Assembly: GCA_022784465.1 (NCBI GenBank)
Contig: JALFUR010000004.1
Location: forward strand, 1-64,000
DNA length: 64,000 nucleotides
Direction: 5' to 3'
Source: Christensenella sp.
GTDB lineage: Bacteria > Bacillota > Clostridia > Christensenellales > UBA3700
A program made the translations under genes and the position numbers. A model generated the notes under the pieces. That model saw only the letters and a list, made by a program, of their open reading frames with translations. It was not told the DNA's origin and did not search any database. Positions 1 to 8,946 of the stretch are shown piece by piece (within the stretch, counting starts at the first letter, position 1; every line of letters begins with the position of its first letter).

Positions 1-53
1 TCTGCGACAGTCAACTTACCGATAATATCTAATGCGTCTTTGATAGTAGGCAT
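1..53 (-). CDS. 5' end of an unidentified protein (MPTIKDALDIIGKLTVA...), truncated by the window edge
   Basis: ATG on the minus strand at 51-53 preceded by a good RBS (AAGGAGG on the minus strand); open to the window edge. Confidence 0.5.
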   Translation of the reverse strand, partial: MPTIKDALDIIGKLTVA

Positions 54-134
54 ATCCAATTACCTCCTTCGGTGGTACTGTTTCTTACTATTATTATACG
101 CTATTTCTCGTCAAAAATCAACCATTTGTTGTGA

Positions 135-185
135 CAGAGCCATTATATTCTAGGAAGCATTCATCATTGCTATGGCTCTGTTTTT
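135..185 (+). terminator. Hairpin CAGAGCCAT...ATGGCTCTG followed by T5
   Basis: 9-bp inverted repeat (135-143 / 172-180) then TTTTT. Confidence 0.45.
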
Positions 186-599
186 CCAGGTGCAAAAAAC
201 ATAGAGGAATCAAAAGCGATTGATGAATACTATAATCTTATGTTAAAATCAATTCAGACCTGCGAGTTCCAGGCGATGGCACATATAGATTTTCCCAGAC
301 GTTATTTTGATAATTGGAACGTCAGTGATACTATCATGGATGAAATATTAAATGCTATGATTAAAAAAGACATTATTCTTGAAGTTAATACGTCTTCCAT
401 CATGAATGCTTCTGACGAACCGCTGCCTCGATACAGTATCATTGATCGATATGTTCAGCTTGGAGGACGTAGGGTTGTATTAGGATCCGATGCGCATATT
501 AGTGTTAAACTTGGAAATGCATTTAGTAGTGTTGTTAGAAAACTACCGAATACTTGCGTTATAGGGTATTTTAAGAACAGGGTGTTTTATGAACTGTAA
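186..599 (+). pseudogene. 5'-truncated PHP-domain phosphatase (HisJ-like) C-terminal fragment
   Basis: ORF 240-599 reads in frame upstream (…AKNIEESKAIDEYYNLMLKS) but lacks the N-terminal PHP motifs; HID and LGSDAH segments are typical of the C-terminal part of PHP phosphatases. Confidence 0.6.
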
Positions 600-627
600 T
601 ATAATAAAATGATAAGGGGGATTAAAA

Positions 628-1557
628 ATGAAAGAATTGGTAAGTGTTATTATCCCTTTTTATAATGAAGAACAGTATATAGGAGATTGCCTAATATCGC
701 TTATAAAGCAGACATATAAGAACATTGAGATTATTTGCGTTGATGATGGTTCAACCGACAATGGGGCAATGATAGTCAAAGCAATACAACAGTCTGATAG
801 CCGTATTTCTTTAATTCAACAAGAAAATATGAATGCAGGAACAGCGAGAAATGTAGGTTTTTCTAAAGCAAAGGGTGAGTATGTCCTTTTCTTAGATTCT
901 GATGATTTCTTTTCTCCATCAATGGTCGAGCGTATGTTAAACAAAGCATTAAGTACAAACTCTGATATTGTATTTTGCACAGGATATGGTTTGAATGTGA
1001 TAACTAAAGAAACATATATGATGCCTCCTGTTGGTAAAGACAATGCCTCGTTTCCAAATAAAGAAGTATTTTCTTCCGCCGACACAACTGACGGTATATT
1101 TCAGTTATCTGTTACATGGGCTTGGGATAAGATGTATAGAACTGATTTTATACGTAAAAATGATATTTTCTTTCAAGGGACAAAAGTGTGTAATGATCTG
1201 GTTTTTGTTTGCTTATCATACTTGTTCAGCGAAAGAATCACATCCGTGAATCAGCATTTTATATGTCATAGAACAAATATAGCTTCATCTTTGTATTCTG
1301 CTGGTGAACGCAACTGGAAGTGTTTGTTTGAAGCACTTTCAGAGTTAGAAAACAGATTGATCTGCGAGGATTTATATAATAAACATAGAATTAGTTTTCT
1401 CAATCTGGTTGTCGAAAATATAGTTTATTATCTGCTTATGAGATTTACAGATGGCAATTGTTTCAACTCGTTTTACACATATTACAAAAATAATGTAAGT
1501 GATCATTACAATTTCATGCAGTACCCTAAAGAGATTTACAGAGATGACTTTGCTTAA
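628..1557 (+). CDS. Family 2 glycosyltransferase
   Basis: VSVIIPFYNEEQYIGDCLISLIKQTYKNIEIICVDDGSTDNG and LDSDD motifs; RBS before ATG. Confidence 0.92.
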   Translation: MKELVSVIIPFYNEEQYIGDCLISLIKQTYKNIEIICVDDGSTDNGAMIVKAIQQSDSRISLIQQENMNAGTARNVGFSKAKGEYVLFLDSDDFFSPSMVERMLNKALSTNSDIVFCTGYGLNVITKETYMMPPVGKDNASFPNKEVFSSADTTDGIFQLSVTWAWDKMYRTDFIRKNDIFFQGTKVCNDLVFVCLSYLFSERITSVNQHFICHRTNIASSLYSAGERNWKCLFEALSELENRLICEDLYNKHRISFLNLVVENIVYYLLMRFTDGNCFNSFYTYYKNNVSDHYNFMQYPKEIYRDDFA

Positions 1558-1646
1558 TCTACGGATACAAATGCTATAACCAATTAAATAATGGTTCAAA
1601 AAGCGTAAGGGATGAAGCCGGAATCGATCCGGGAAGAGCTTGCGAT

Positions 1647-2273
1647 TTGCGAGAAATATGTGATTGGAAATTGGAGTTGATGGCAAGACATATTTTTTCA
1701 GGACTATGGGGAAACAGAAAAGATATTTTATATGAGGTTTCTTCTCTTTATCAAGTCGGGGTCCACGAGGGACGCAGACAGACTGATGCTCTAAAAGATA
1801 GGTTAAATCAAGACATTGCTAAATTGGACGAGAAAATGAAACGTTTGACTCGAATGCGATTGGAAGATGAAATTTCCAAAGAAGAATTTTTGGAATATAA
1901 ATCTGAAATAGAAAAAGAAAGAGAAAAAGTTGTACAACAGAGACTCGCATTTGAAGCAGGCGTAGAAACGAGAACGGACAGCGATAGCGTAGAGGGGAAA
2001 ATACAGAATTTCCTTTTGCAAAAAATGGATTTTACGGAGCATTATGTGGATAGAGATATAATCTCGCAATTTGTTGATACCGTTATTCCGCGAAGCGAAA
2101 CTTGTTATGAGTGGTATATGGATTTCGATTTGATTGAGAAACCGAACGAAAAGAAAAAAATGGTTTGGTCATTTAAGATAGACTATAACGAGGCGAAAAC
2201 ATATCGTAAAGAGAGAGAAGGAATGTTAAGACCCAATCAGTGGGAAGACCTCATTGTCAGAGTATACATTTGA
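1647..2273 (+). pseudogene. C-terminal remnant of a large serine recombinase
   Basis: Coiled-coil region (KMKRLTRMRLEDEISKEEFLEYKSEIEKEREK) and tail typical of large serine recombinases; no catalytic resolvase domain upstream. Confidence 0.65.
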
Positions 2274-2530
2274 GGGATTTGAAAAATTCATAAGGGGAGA
2301 AAAATAACTACTCAAGACAAGTTATTTACTTGCGTAGTATAAATACGAAAACAAGCTGCGACGTCGTCGTAGAATACAGATATTGCACATAGTCAAGCGA
2401 TATAATACAGCACTCAAACGGGCGATAAATCGCTCGCTCGAAAGTTGGTACAGCACAAGCTAATATCCGTAATCCTAGGGGCTAGAATTAACCCTTAAAA
2501 GCGGTAAAAATTAATCAAAAACAACCTTTT

Positions 2531-2566
2531 AGTAGTCATTCTTTTCGGAGAGTGACTACTTTTTTT
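2531..2566 (+). terminator. Rho-independent terminator AGTAGTCA...TGACTACT-T7
   Basis: 8-bp perfect stem followed by poly-T. Confidence 0.75.
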
Positions 2567-2601
2567 CTATTAAAATTCTCTTGCCAAGTTTTCGAGAAAG
2601 C

Positions 2602-2691
2602 AATATCGGATTTTATTCCTTTTTTCAAGAAATCAATATCGGATTTTATTCCTTTTTTCGATGTAATGATATCCGATTTTATTCCTTTTCT
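2602..2691 (+). repeat. Three direct repeats, 33-bp period: AATATCGGATTTTATTCCTTTTTT (third copy diverged: ATATCCGATTTTATTCCTTTT)
   Basis: GGATTTT/CGATTTT cores at 2608, 2641 and 2674, i.e. exactly 33 bp apart; array abuts a -35 element. Confidence 0.9.
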
Positions 2692-2692
2692 G

Positions 2693-2721
2693 TTGACTAA
2701 TACAAAAAAACAAAGTATAAT
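2693..2721 (+). promoter_or_regulatory. Sigma-A-like promoter of ATPase 1
   Basis: TTGACT (2693-2698), 17-nt spacer, TATAAT (2716-2721). Confidence 0.8.
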
Positions 2722-2754
2722 ATCGATAATAAAACTTCATTTCGGAGAAACGTT

Positions 2755-4071
2755 ATGTTAAAAAGAAAAGCATATCAGAAACTTGTTGAATGGAAAAATA
2801 CCCATCAGAATAACTGCTTGATGGTGAAAGGGGCAAGGCAGGTCGGGAAAACTTATCTTATCCGCGAGTTCGGGAAAAAAGAGTATAAAAGTTTTGTAGA
2901 AATCAATTTTATCAAAAATCAGGAATTAAAACAGATTTTTGCGGGAACGTTGGACGCCGAATCCGTTTATAAAAGAATGACGGCAATGATAAACGGCGTA
3001 AATCTCGTCAAAGGCGATACGCTGATATTTTTAGACGAAATTCAGGCATGCGGAAGAGCGCGCACCGCCTTGAAATTTCTTGCGGAGGACGGGAGATTCG
3101 ACGTTATTACTTCCGGAAGCCTTTTAGGATTGACATACGGGGAAGACGCCGACGAAAATACGGAAGAACCCGAATCCGTTCCTACCGGATACGAAACGTT
3201 TCTTACGATGTATTCGCTTGATTTTGAGGAGTTTCTTTGGGCGGAAGGGTATGAAAGCGGAATTTCTTATCTAAAAGAACTTTTTGATAAAAAAGAAAAA
3301 GTACCTTTCGCTCTAAATGAAAAATACGAAACGTTGTTCCGTGAGTATATGGTGGTGGGCGGTATGCCCGAAGTCGTTGCAGATTATGCCGATAATCACG
3401 ACTTTACAAGGGTTGCCGCTTTGCAGGAAAAAATTCTCGAAAACTATCGTTTCGATATTTCAAAACACGCAAAGGGCGCAGAAAAAATAAAGGTGCGCAA
3501 GTGTTATGATGCTATTCCGAAGCAACTCGCAAAGGAGATTACGAAATTTCAGTATTCCACCGTGGAAAAAGGGCAGACAAGCAAAAAGTACGGCGGAAGC
3601 GTGCAATGGTTGAAAGACTCGAATATCGTTAATACGTGTTACAATATTCACGAGTCGTATTTGCCGTTGATGGCGAATGCAGATGAAGATCAGTTCAAAT
3701 TGTATATCAACGATACGGGCTTGCTGTGCGCTATTTATGGTTTTGAAACCAAAAGAGCGATTCTTGAAAACACAATAAAAGGAAATGCCAAAGGCGGTAT
3801 TTACGAAAATATTATTGCCGAAACGTTGGTGAAAAACGGTTATGCGCTTTATTATTACAAGCCCGACGATTCCAATGAACTGGAATTTCTGATAGAAAAA
3901 AACGGGGAAGTGGTCCCAGTGGAAGTGAAAGCGGGAAATACCGCAACAAAATCGTTGAACAGATTTATAGAAGCATATAAACCGTCGGTGGCATATAAAA
4001 TCATTGATGGAAACGTCGGCACGAGCGACGTAAAACTCACTATTCCGCATTATATGGCGATGTTTTTATAA
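2755..4071 (+). CDS. AAA ATPase with DUF4143/PD-(D/E)XK-like C-terminus (ATPase 1)
   Basis: Walker A GARQVGKT, Walker B LIFLDEIQ, C-terminal ELEFLIEKNGEVVPVEVKAG. Confidence 0.92.
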   Translation: MLKRKAYQKLVEWKNTHQNNCLMVKGARQVGKTYLIREFGKKEYKSFVEINFIKNQELKQIFAGTLDAESVYKRMTAMINGVNLVKGDTLIFLDEIQACGRARTALKFLAEDGRFDVITSGSLLGLTYGEDADENTEEPESVPTGYETFLTMYSLDFEEFLWAEGYESGISYLKELFDKKEKVPFALNEKYETLFREYMVVGGMPEVVADYADNHDFTRVAALQEKILENYRFDISKHAKGAEKIKVRKCYDAIPKQLAKEITKFQYSTVEKGQTSKKYGGSVQWLKDSNIVNTCYNIHESYLPLMANADEDQFKLYINDTGLLCAIYGFETKRAILENTIKGNAKGGIYENIIAETLVKNGYALYYYKPDDSNELEFLIEKNGEVVPVEVKAGNTATKSLNRFIEAYKPSVAYKIIDGNVGTSDVKLTIPHYMAMFL

Positions 4072-4325
4072 AAATGGTTATATTTCACTCAATCGTGATT
4101 TGCTAAAAATTCAGAAAAAATATTGAAAAACGGCATAAAAAATTATTGCGTACACTTGGGCAATAATATACATCAAAAAAAAGCGTGACGATATGCTCCG
4201 CCAAAATAAATGCGACGAAATTAAGGTAAAGTTTGTGCAAAACACACTGTAAAAAATGTTATAAAGATAACAAAAGTGCTTGTACTTTTTGTGGTTATAG
4301 GCTATACTATTACTGAGGTAAATTT

Positions 4326-5615
4326 ATGATCAGATTAGCTTTACAACAGCTTTTAATTTGGAAAGAAAAAAAGAAAAGAAAACCTTTGATTATTGAAGGT
4401 GCAAGACAGGTTGGCAAAACTTGGCTTATGAAAGAGTTTGGGAAACAAGCATATCAAAATACTGTTTATATCAACTTTGATTCCAATCCTCGAATGAAAA
4501 ATCTATTTGCTTCCGACTTGGATGTAAAAAGAATCGTTATGGGGTTAGAATTGTATGTGGGGCATAAAATCGATCCTGCGAATACTCTTTTGATTTTTGA
4601 TGAAGTGCAAGAAGTTCCAAGAGCTCTTTCAAGCCTTAAATATTTTTACGAAAACGCTCCGGAATATCATATCGTTTGTGCGGGGTCGCTTCTTGGCATT
4701 GCCTTGCACAATGGTACTTCATTTCCCGTTGGTAAGGTTGAGTTTTTAAAACTTTATCCATTATCGTTTAGAGAATTTTTAATGGCGACGGAAAAAGAGC
4801 AATATGCCGAGTTATTAGTAAAAAATGATGTGGCTATGATTACGGCTTTCAAAGATATTTATGTTGAGGCTTTAAAACAATATTGCTATATCGGTGGTAT
4901 GCCGGAAGTTGTGCAGAATTTTTCGGATAATCAAGATTTTAACGAAGTCAGAAATATCCAAGAACGTATTTTAGAAGCATACGAGCAGGACTTTTCCAAG
5001 CATGCACCCAATGAAGTCGTTCCAAAAATCAGAATGATTTGGAATAGCATTCCTTCGCAACTCGCAAAAGAAAATAGAAAGTTCGTTTATGGTTTGGTTC
5101 GTGAAGGGGCGAGGGCAAAGGATTATGAAACTGCAATCATGTGGCTTTCCGATTGCGGACTTATCTATAAAGTCGGTAGGGTAAATCAAGCAGGAATCCC
5201 TCTAAAAGCCTATGAAGACTTAAAAGCGTTTAAACTTTTTGTGTTGGACGTCGGATTGCTTTCTTGTATGGTTGGATTAAGTCAAAAGACTTTACTGGAC
5301 GGCAATCGTGCCTTCGTTGAATTTAAGGGTGCATTGACGGAACAATATGTTTTGCAACAATTAAAAACGAGGTTGGACTTGAATCTATATTATTATACGA
5401 ATGATAGGGGTTTGTGCGAAATTGATTTTATCGTCGATAATGGAGAGCAAATTATTCCTTTGGAAGTAAAGGCGGAAGTAAATTTGCAGGCGAAGAGTTT
5501 GAAAACGTATTGTGAGAAGTATAAACCCGAAATTGCGGTTAGAACTTCAATGTGCGATTACAAACAGGAAGATTGGCTTTTGAATTTGCCATTGTATATG
5601 ATTGAACTTATTTAA
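4326..5615 (+). CDS. AAA ATPase with DUF4143 C-terminus (ATPase 2, different subtype)
   Basis: GARQVGKT, LLIFDEVQ, EIDFIVDNGEQIIPLEVKAE. Confidence 0.92.
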   Translation: MIRLALQQLLIWKEKKKRKPLIIEGARQVGKTWLMKEFGKQAYQNTVYINFDSNPRMKNLFASDLDVKRIVMGLELYVGHKIDPANTLLIFDEVQEVPRALSSLKYFYENAPEYHIVCAGSLLGIALHNGTSFPVGKVEFLKLYPLSFREFLMATEKEQYAELLVKNDVAMITAFKDIYVEALKQYCYIGGMPEVVQNFSDNQDFNEVRNIQERILEAYEQDFSKHAPNEVVPKIRMIWNSIPSQLAKENRKFVYGLVREGARAKDYETAIMWLSDCGLIYKVGRVNQAGIPLKAYEDLKAFKLFVLDVGLLSCMVGLSQKTLLDGNRAFVEFKGALTEQYVLQQLKTRLDLNLYYYTNDRGLCEIDFIVDNGEQIIPLEVKAEVNLQAKSLKTYCEKYKPEIAVRTSMCDYKQEDWLLNLPLYMIELI

Positions 5616-6154
5616 TTTCTTTTCGTTCTTATACGCCCACCTCCGCCTAAAAGTACAGGCGAAAACGGAAATAGATAAGAAGGCAACGTGTATAGAAAAA
5701 GGCTACGGCGGGTAGCCGTGTCCGAGAGGTTATTTGTTAAGCAGGAATTTGATAATGTTGTAATGCTTAATCCCGTTACGCGAAAAATCGAGGAGATCAC
5801 TTGAAATAACGTACTTCGGATAGTTGTCTTTGATTCTTTCGAGATTTCCGAACTAGCGTTCGACCGTTTCGGGGGAAGAGAGAATATTTCTAACGATAGG
5901 AAAAAGATATTAAGGTGAAATAAAATGTATATAAACAAAACCATGAGACTTTTGTGGTATGTTTTATGTGTTAGAGCTTTGTATATAAAATCGGTGAAAT
6001 CGTTTGATTTTATCGATTTTTTATTTTAAGAGGAAATAAAGTCAAAACTGTCAAATGTAGTTAATCCTTAAAAAAGGAATCCTGGTTATATGTTGCGTTT
6101 TATTATTATAATGTTTTATAATATTAAAGATTAATAAATAATCGAGGAGAACGA

Positions 6155-6565
6155 ATGAAGGATCATATAGTTGTAATCGGAGCAGGAAAGTTTGGATCTT
6201 ATCTAGCAACGTCTATATCAACATTAGGTTCGGATGTTGTATTAATAGATAAAAATCCGGAGGCATTTTCAACAATAGCTGATTCGTTTGTTGGAATTGA
6301 ATTGGTTGGTGATGCATCTGACCTTTCTGTTTTAGAAGAAGCACAAGTTTCAAAAGCTTCTCAAGTTGTAATTGTTACTAAAAATGATAATACAAATATA
6401 TTTTTAGCAAATATATGTAGTACAATATTTAAAGTTCCAAAAATATTTTTAATGCAAAATAGTAATGATAAAGCAGGCTTGTTAGCTGGATATAATTTTA
6501 ATGTTATATATCCATTTAATTTGTCTGTTAAAGAATACTTTAATTTGTCGGGGGATTTAGAATAA
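6155..6565 (+). CDS. TrkA-N (RCK) domain K+ uptake regulatory protein, N-domain only
   Basis: VVIGAGKFGSYLATSI Rossmann motif; TAATG overlap with the next gene. Confidence 0.88.
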   Translation: MKDHIVVIGAGKFGSYLATSISTLGSDVVLIDKNPEAFSTIADSFVGIELVGDASDLSVLEEAQVSKASQVVIVTKNDNTNIFLANICSTIFKVPKIFLMQNSNDKAGLLAGYNFNVIYPFNLSVKEYFNLSGDLE

Positions 6566-7248
6566 TGAAAGTTTTAATTACTGGTGGACAAAACGAAGCA
6601 GATTTTATCATTAAGATGTTTAAAGAAGCAAAGCATCAATTGATCGTAGTTAATAGCGATCAAAAATATTGTCAATATTTAAGCAAGGAAAACCATATTA
6701 AAGTATATATTGGAGATCCTACTCAAATAAGTGTTTTACATGATGCCGGAGCTATGGATTGCGATTTAGCTATTGCATTATGTCCAAATGATGAGGACAA
6801 TTTTGTAATATGTCAAATTTCTAAGAAAATATTTGGAATAGAAAAAGTTGTATGCACAGTATCTAATCCTAATAACGTTGATGTATTTCATAAATTAGGA
6901 GTAAACAGTGTTGTATCTTCAACATATTTATTATTACAAACAATAAAAGTTGAATCTTCGTTTGAAAATGTTGTAAAGGCTCTTTCTTTTGAACAAGATA
7001 AGATTGCAATGCTTGAGATTGTGTTAAATAAGAAGAATTTGGCAATAATTGGAAAAACCCTTGCGCAATTAGAAAACACAAGATTATATAATATTTCATG
7101 TATATATAGAAATGCACAAGTTGTAATACCTTCCGGAAATACAGAAATAAAATTCGGAGACAAGCTATTTGTTATTACAACCAATGCAGATAAGGATGAA
7201 GTTATAAAATATATTCAGAAGACTTCAAAGAGAGCTTTTAATGACTAA
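6565..7248 (+). CDS. trkA: TrkA family K+ uptake protein (TrkA-N + TrkA-C)
   Basis: Rossmann domain plus C-terminal RCK_C-like domain; overlaps the downstream transporter gene. Confidence 0.88.
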   Translation: MKVLITGGQNEADFIIKMFKEAKHQLIVVNSDQKYCQYLSKENHIKVYIGDPTQISVLHDAGAMDCDLAIALCPNDEDNFVICQISKKIFGIEKVVCTVSNPNNVDVFHKLGVNSVVSSTYLLLQTIKVESSFENVVKALSFEQDKIAMLEIVLNKKNLAIIGKTLAQLENTRLYNISCIYRNAQVVIPSGNTEIKFGDKLFVITTNADKDEVIKYIQKTSKRAFND

Positions 7249-8830
7249 AAAACAGATAGATACAGAATTAATAAGTACTGATAATTTTGGAATCCATAAA
7301 GTTAATGTTGGTATTTATGGAGTTAGATTAATTATTGGTTATTTAGGGATATTTATTGCATTCATTGGAATGGCAATGATTCTGCCTTGTTTTGTAGCAA
7401 TTTTTTATCCAGAAGAAAAAATATATTTAAAGGATTTCTTGATTCCTGCTGGTGGAAGTATTATTGTTGGTTTGCTTATGTATTTATTTATTATACGTGG
7501 CAAAAAGGAAAAGCTTAGAAAAGGGGAAGATCAAGTTCTTTTAGTTTCAATTTGGGTAATAAGCATTTTAATTAGTTCAATTCCATTTATGACTTCAATG
7601 AATATGAACTTTACTCAAGCATTCTTTGAATCTACAAGTGGTTTGACAACAACAGGATTAACCGTTATAAATCCAGACACGACTCCAAAAATGGTTTTAA
7701 TGTATAGAAGTGTTTTGCAATTTTTAGGTGGCGTTGGATTAATATTAATAATAACAGCAACAATTTCAGATAAATATGGATTAAAATTGTATTCGTCAGA
7801 AGGCCATAATGATAAATTATTGCCAAATATGGCTAAATCTGCAAGACTAATTTTGACAATATACGTGACCTATATTCTTGCTGGAACAGTTTTGTATTCT
7901 CTTTTTGGAATGCCTATATTTGACGCAATTAATCATTCTATATCAGCTATTGCTACTGGAGGATTCTCTGTACGTAATGCATCAATAGGATATTATGAAT
8001 ATTTAGGACCAGTTAGATATATGGGCATTCAAATTGTTACAATGATTTTAATGATATTAGGTGCTACTAACTTCTTAATTCACGCTAATTTGCTTAGAGG
8101 TAAGTTTAAGAACGTATTTAAAAACAGTGAAACTACTTATACTATTTTTACTATTTTATTATTTGCTCCTATATTCTCTATCTCCCTATATCTAAGCAGT
8201 GGTTACGATTTGCAAGAAGCAATTAAAATTGGTGTCTTCCAAATGGTTTCTGCATATTCTACAACAGGGTATCAAATCATTCCATCCATAGCTGCAATGC
8301 CAACTCTTCTCATAGGAATAACGGTAGTCTTAATGGCCGTTGGAGGAGCCACAGGTTCTACATCTGGTGGTATAAAACAATATAGAATGGTGTCCTTTTT
8401 CAAAGGTATTTATTGGGAATTTAAAGATAGGCTAGGAAAGGGAAGATATGCCGATACGCATTTTATGACATATGCGGGCAAATATGTAGAACTTACAGAT
8501 AAAAATAGAAAAGAAAATAATGATTTTATTTTAATATTAATCTTAATAGCTGTTGTCGCATCTTTAATTATTACGGCTTGTGGTTATACTTTTGGTGACG
8601 CAATATTTGAAGTCTTCTCAGCATTTACATCTACAGGGCTATCTGTAGGCATAACAAGTCCTCAAGCTAATCCTATTGTTTTGTGGACGTTAAGCCTTAT
8701 TATGTTCCTTGGAAGATTGGAAATATATGCTGTATTTATTTCAGTATTTAATGCTGTAGGACTTGTTCGTACAGATTTAAAAACATTCTTTAAATCAAGA
8801 AAATTAAAAGGCAAAATAATTAAGATATAA
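7241..8830 (+). CDS. trkH: TrkH/KtrB family K+ transporter
   Basis: Multi-pass protein with filter-like segments (STSGLTTTGLTV, SAIATGGFSVR, SAYSTTGYQI, SAFTSTGLSVG). Confidence 0.95.
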   Translation: MTKKQIDTELISTDNFGIHKVNVGIYGVRLIIGYLGIFIAFIGMAMILPCFVAIFYPEEKIYLKDFLIPAGGSIIVGLLMYLFIIRGKKEKLRKGEDQVLLVSIWVISILISSIPFMTSMNMNFTQAFFESTSGLTTTGLTVINPDTTPKMVLMYRSVLQFLGGVGLILIITATISDKYGLKLYSSEGHNDKLLPNMAKSARLILTIYVTYILAGTVLYSLFGMPIFDAINHSISAIATGGFSVRNASIGYYEYLGPVRYMGIQIVTMILMILGATNFLIHANLLRGKFKNVFKNSETTYTIFTILLFAPIFSISLYLSSGYDLQEAIKIGVFQMVSAYSTTGYQIIPSIAAMPTLLIGITVVLMAVGGATGSTSGGIKQYRMVSFFKGIYWEFKDRLGKGRYADTHFMTYAGKYVELTDKNRKENNDFILILILIAVVASLIITACGYTFGDAIFEVFSAFTSTGLSVGITSPQANPIVLWTLSLIMFLGRLEIYAVFISVFNAVGLVRTDLKTFFKSRKLKGKIIKI

Positions 8831-8849
8831 TAATTAAGTTTGTGATTTT

Positions 8850-8890
8850 AAGGGCTTATTAGAGGATTTAATCTAATAGCCCTTTTTTAA
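8850..8890 (+). terminator. Rho-independent terminator after trkH
   Basis: AAGGGCTTATTAGA...TCTAATAGCCCTT followed by poly-T. Confidence 0.8.
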
Positions 8891-8946
8891 AAAAATACAT
8901 TCTTAATCTAAAAGATAAAGAGTGCACTATAAAATTTATTTACATT

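Noticed and set aside
2602-2691. Possible CRISPR array
   Set aside because: Only three copies, intervals of about 9 nt between repeat cores, no cas genes; same reasoning for 41688-41778
2552-2761. 69-aa ORF with triple ISDFIPFF repeat
   Set aside because: Created by the 33-bp (11-codon) direct repeats; contains the downstream gene's promoter and overlaps its start, so treated as regulatory DNA
3460-4050. 196-aa antisense ORF inside ATPase 1
   Set aside because: Antisense of a higher-GC coding gene; the sense frame has Walker motifs
4240-4325. Search for a repeat array upstream of ATPase 2
   Set aside because: Only a short imperfect inverted repeat (ATAACAAAAGT…ACTTTTTGTGGTTAT) and a TTGTAC-17-TATACT promoter; no 33-bp array
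5612-6130. Degenerate intergenic region with interrupted frames (e.g. VAVSERLFVKQEFDNVVMLNPVTRKIEEIT*)
   Set aside because: Looks like decayed coding sequence but I could not assign a family
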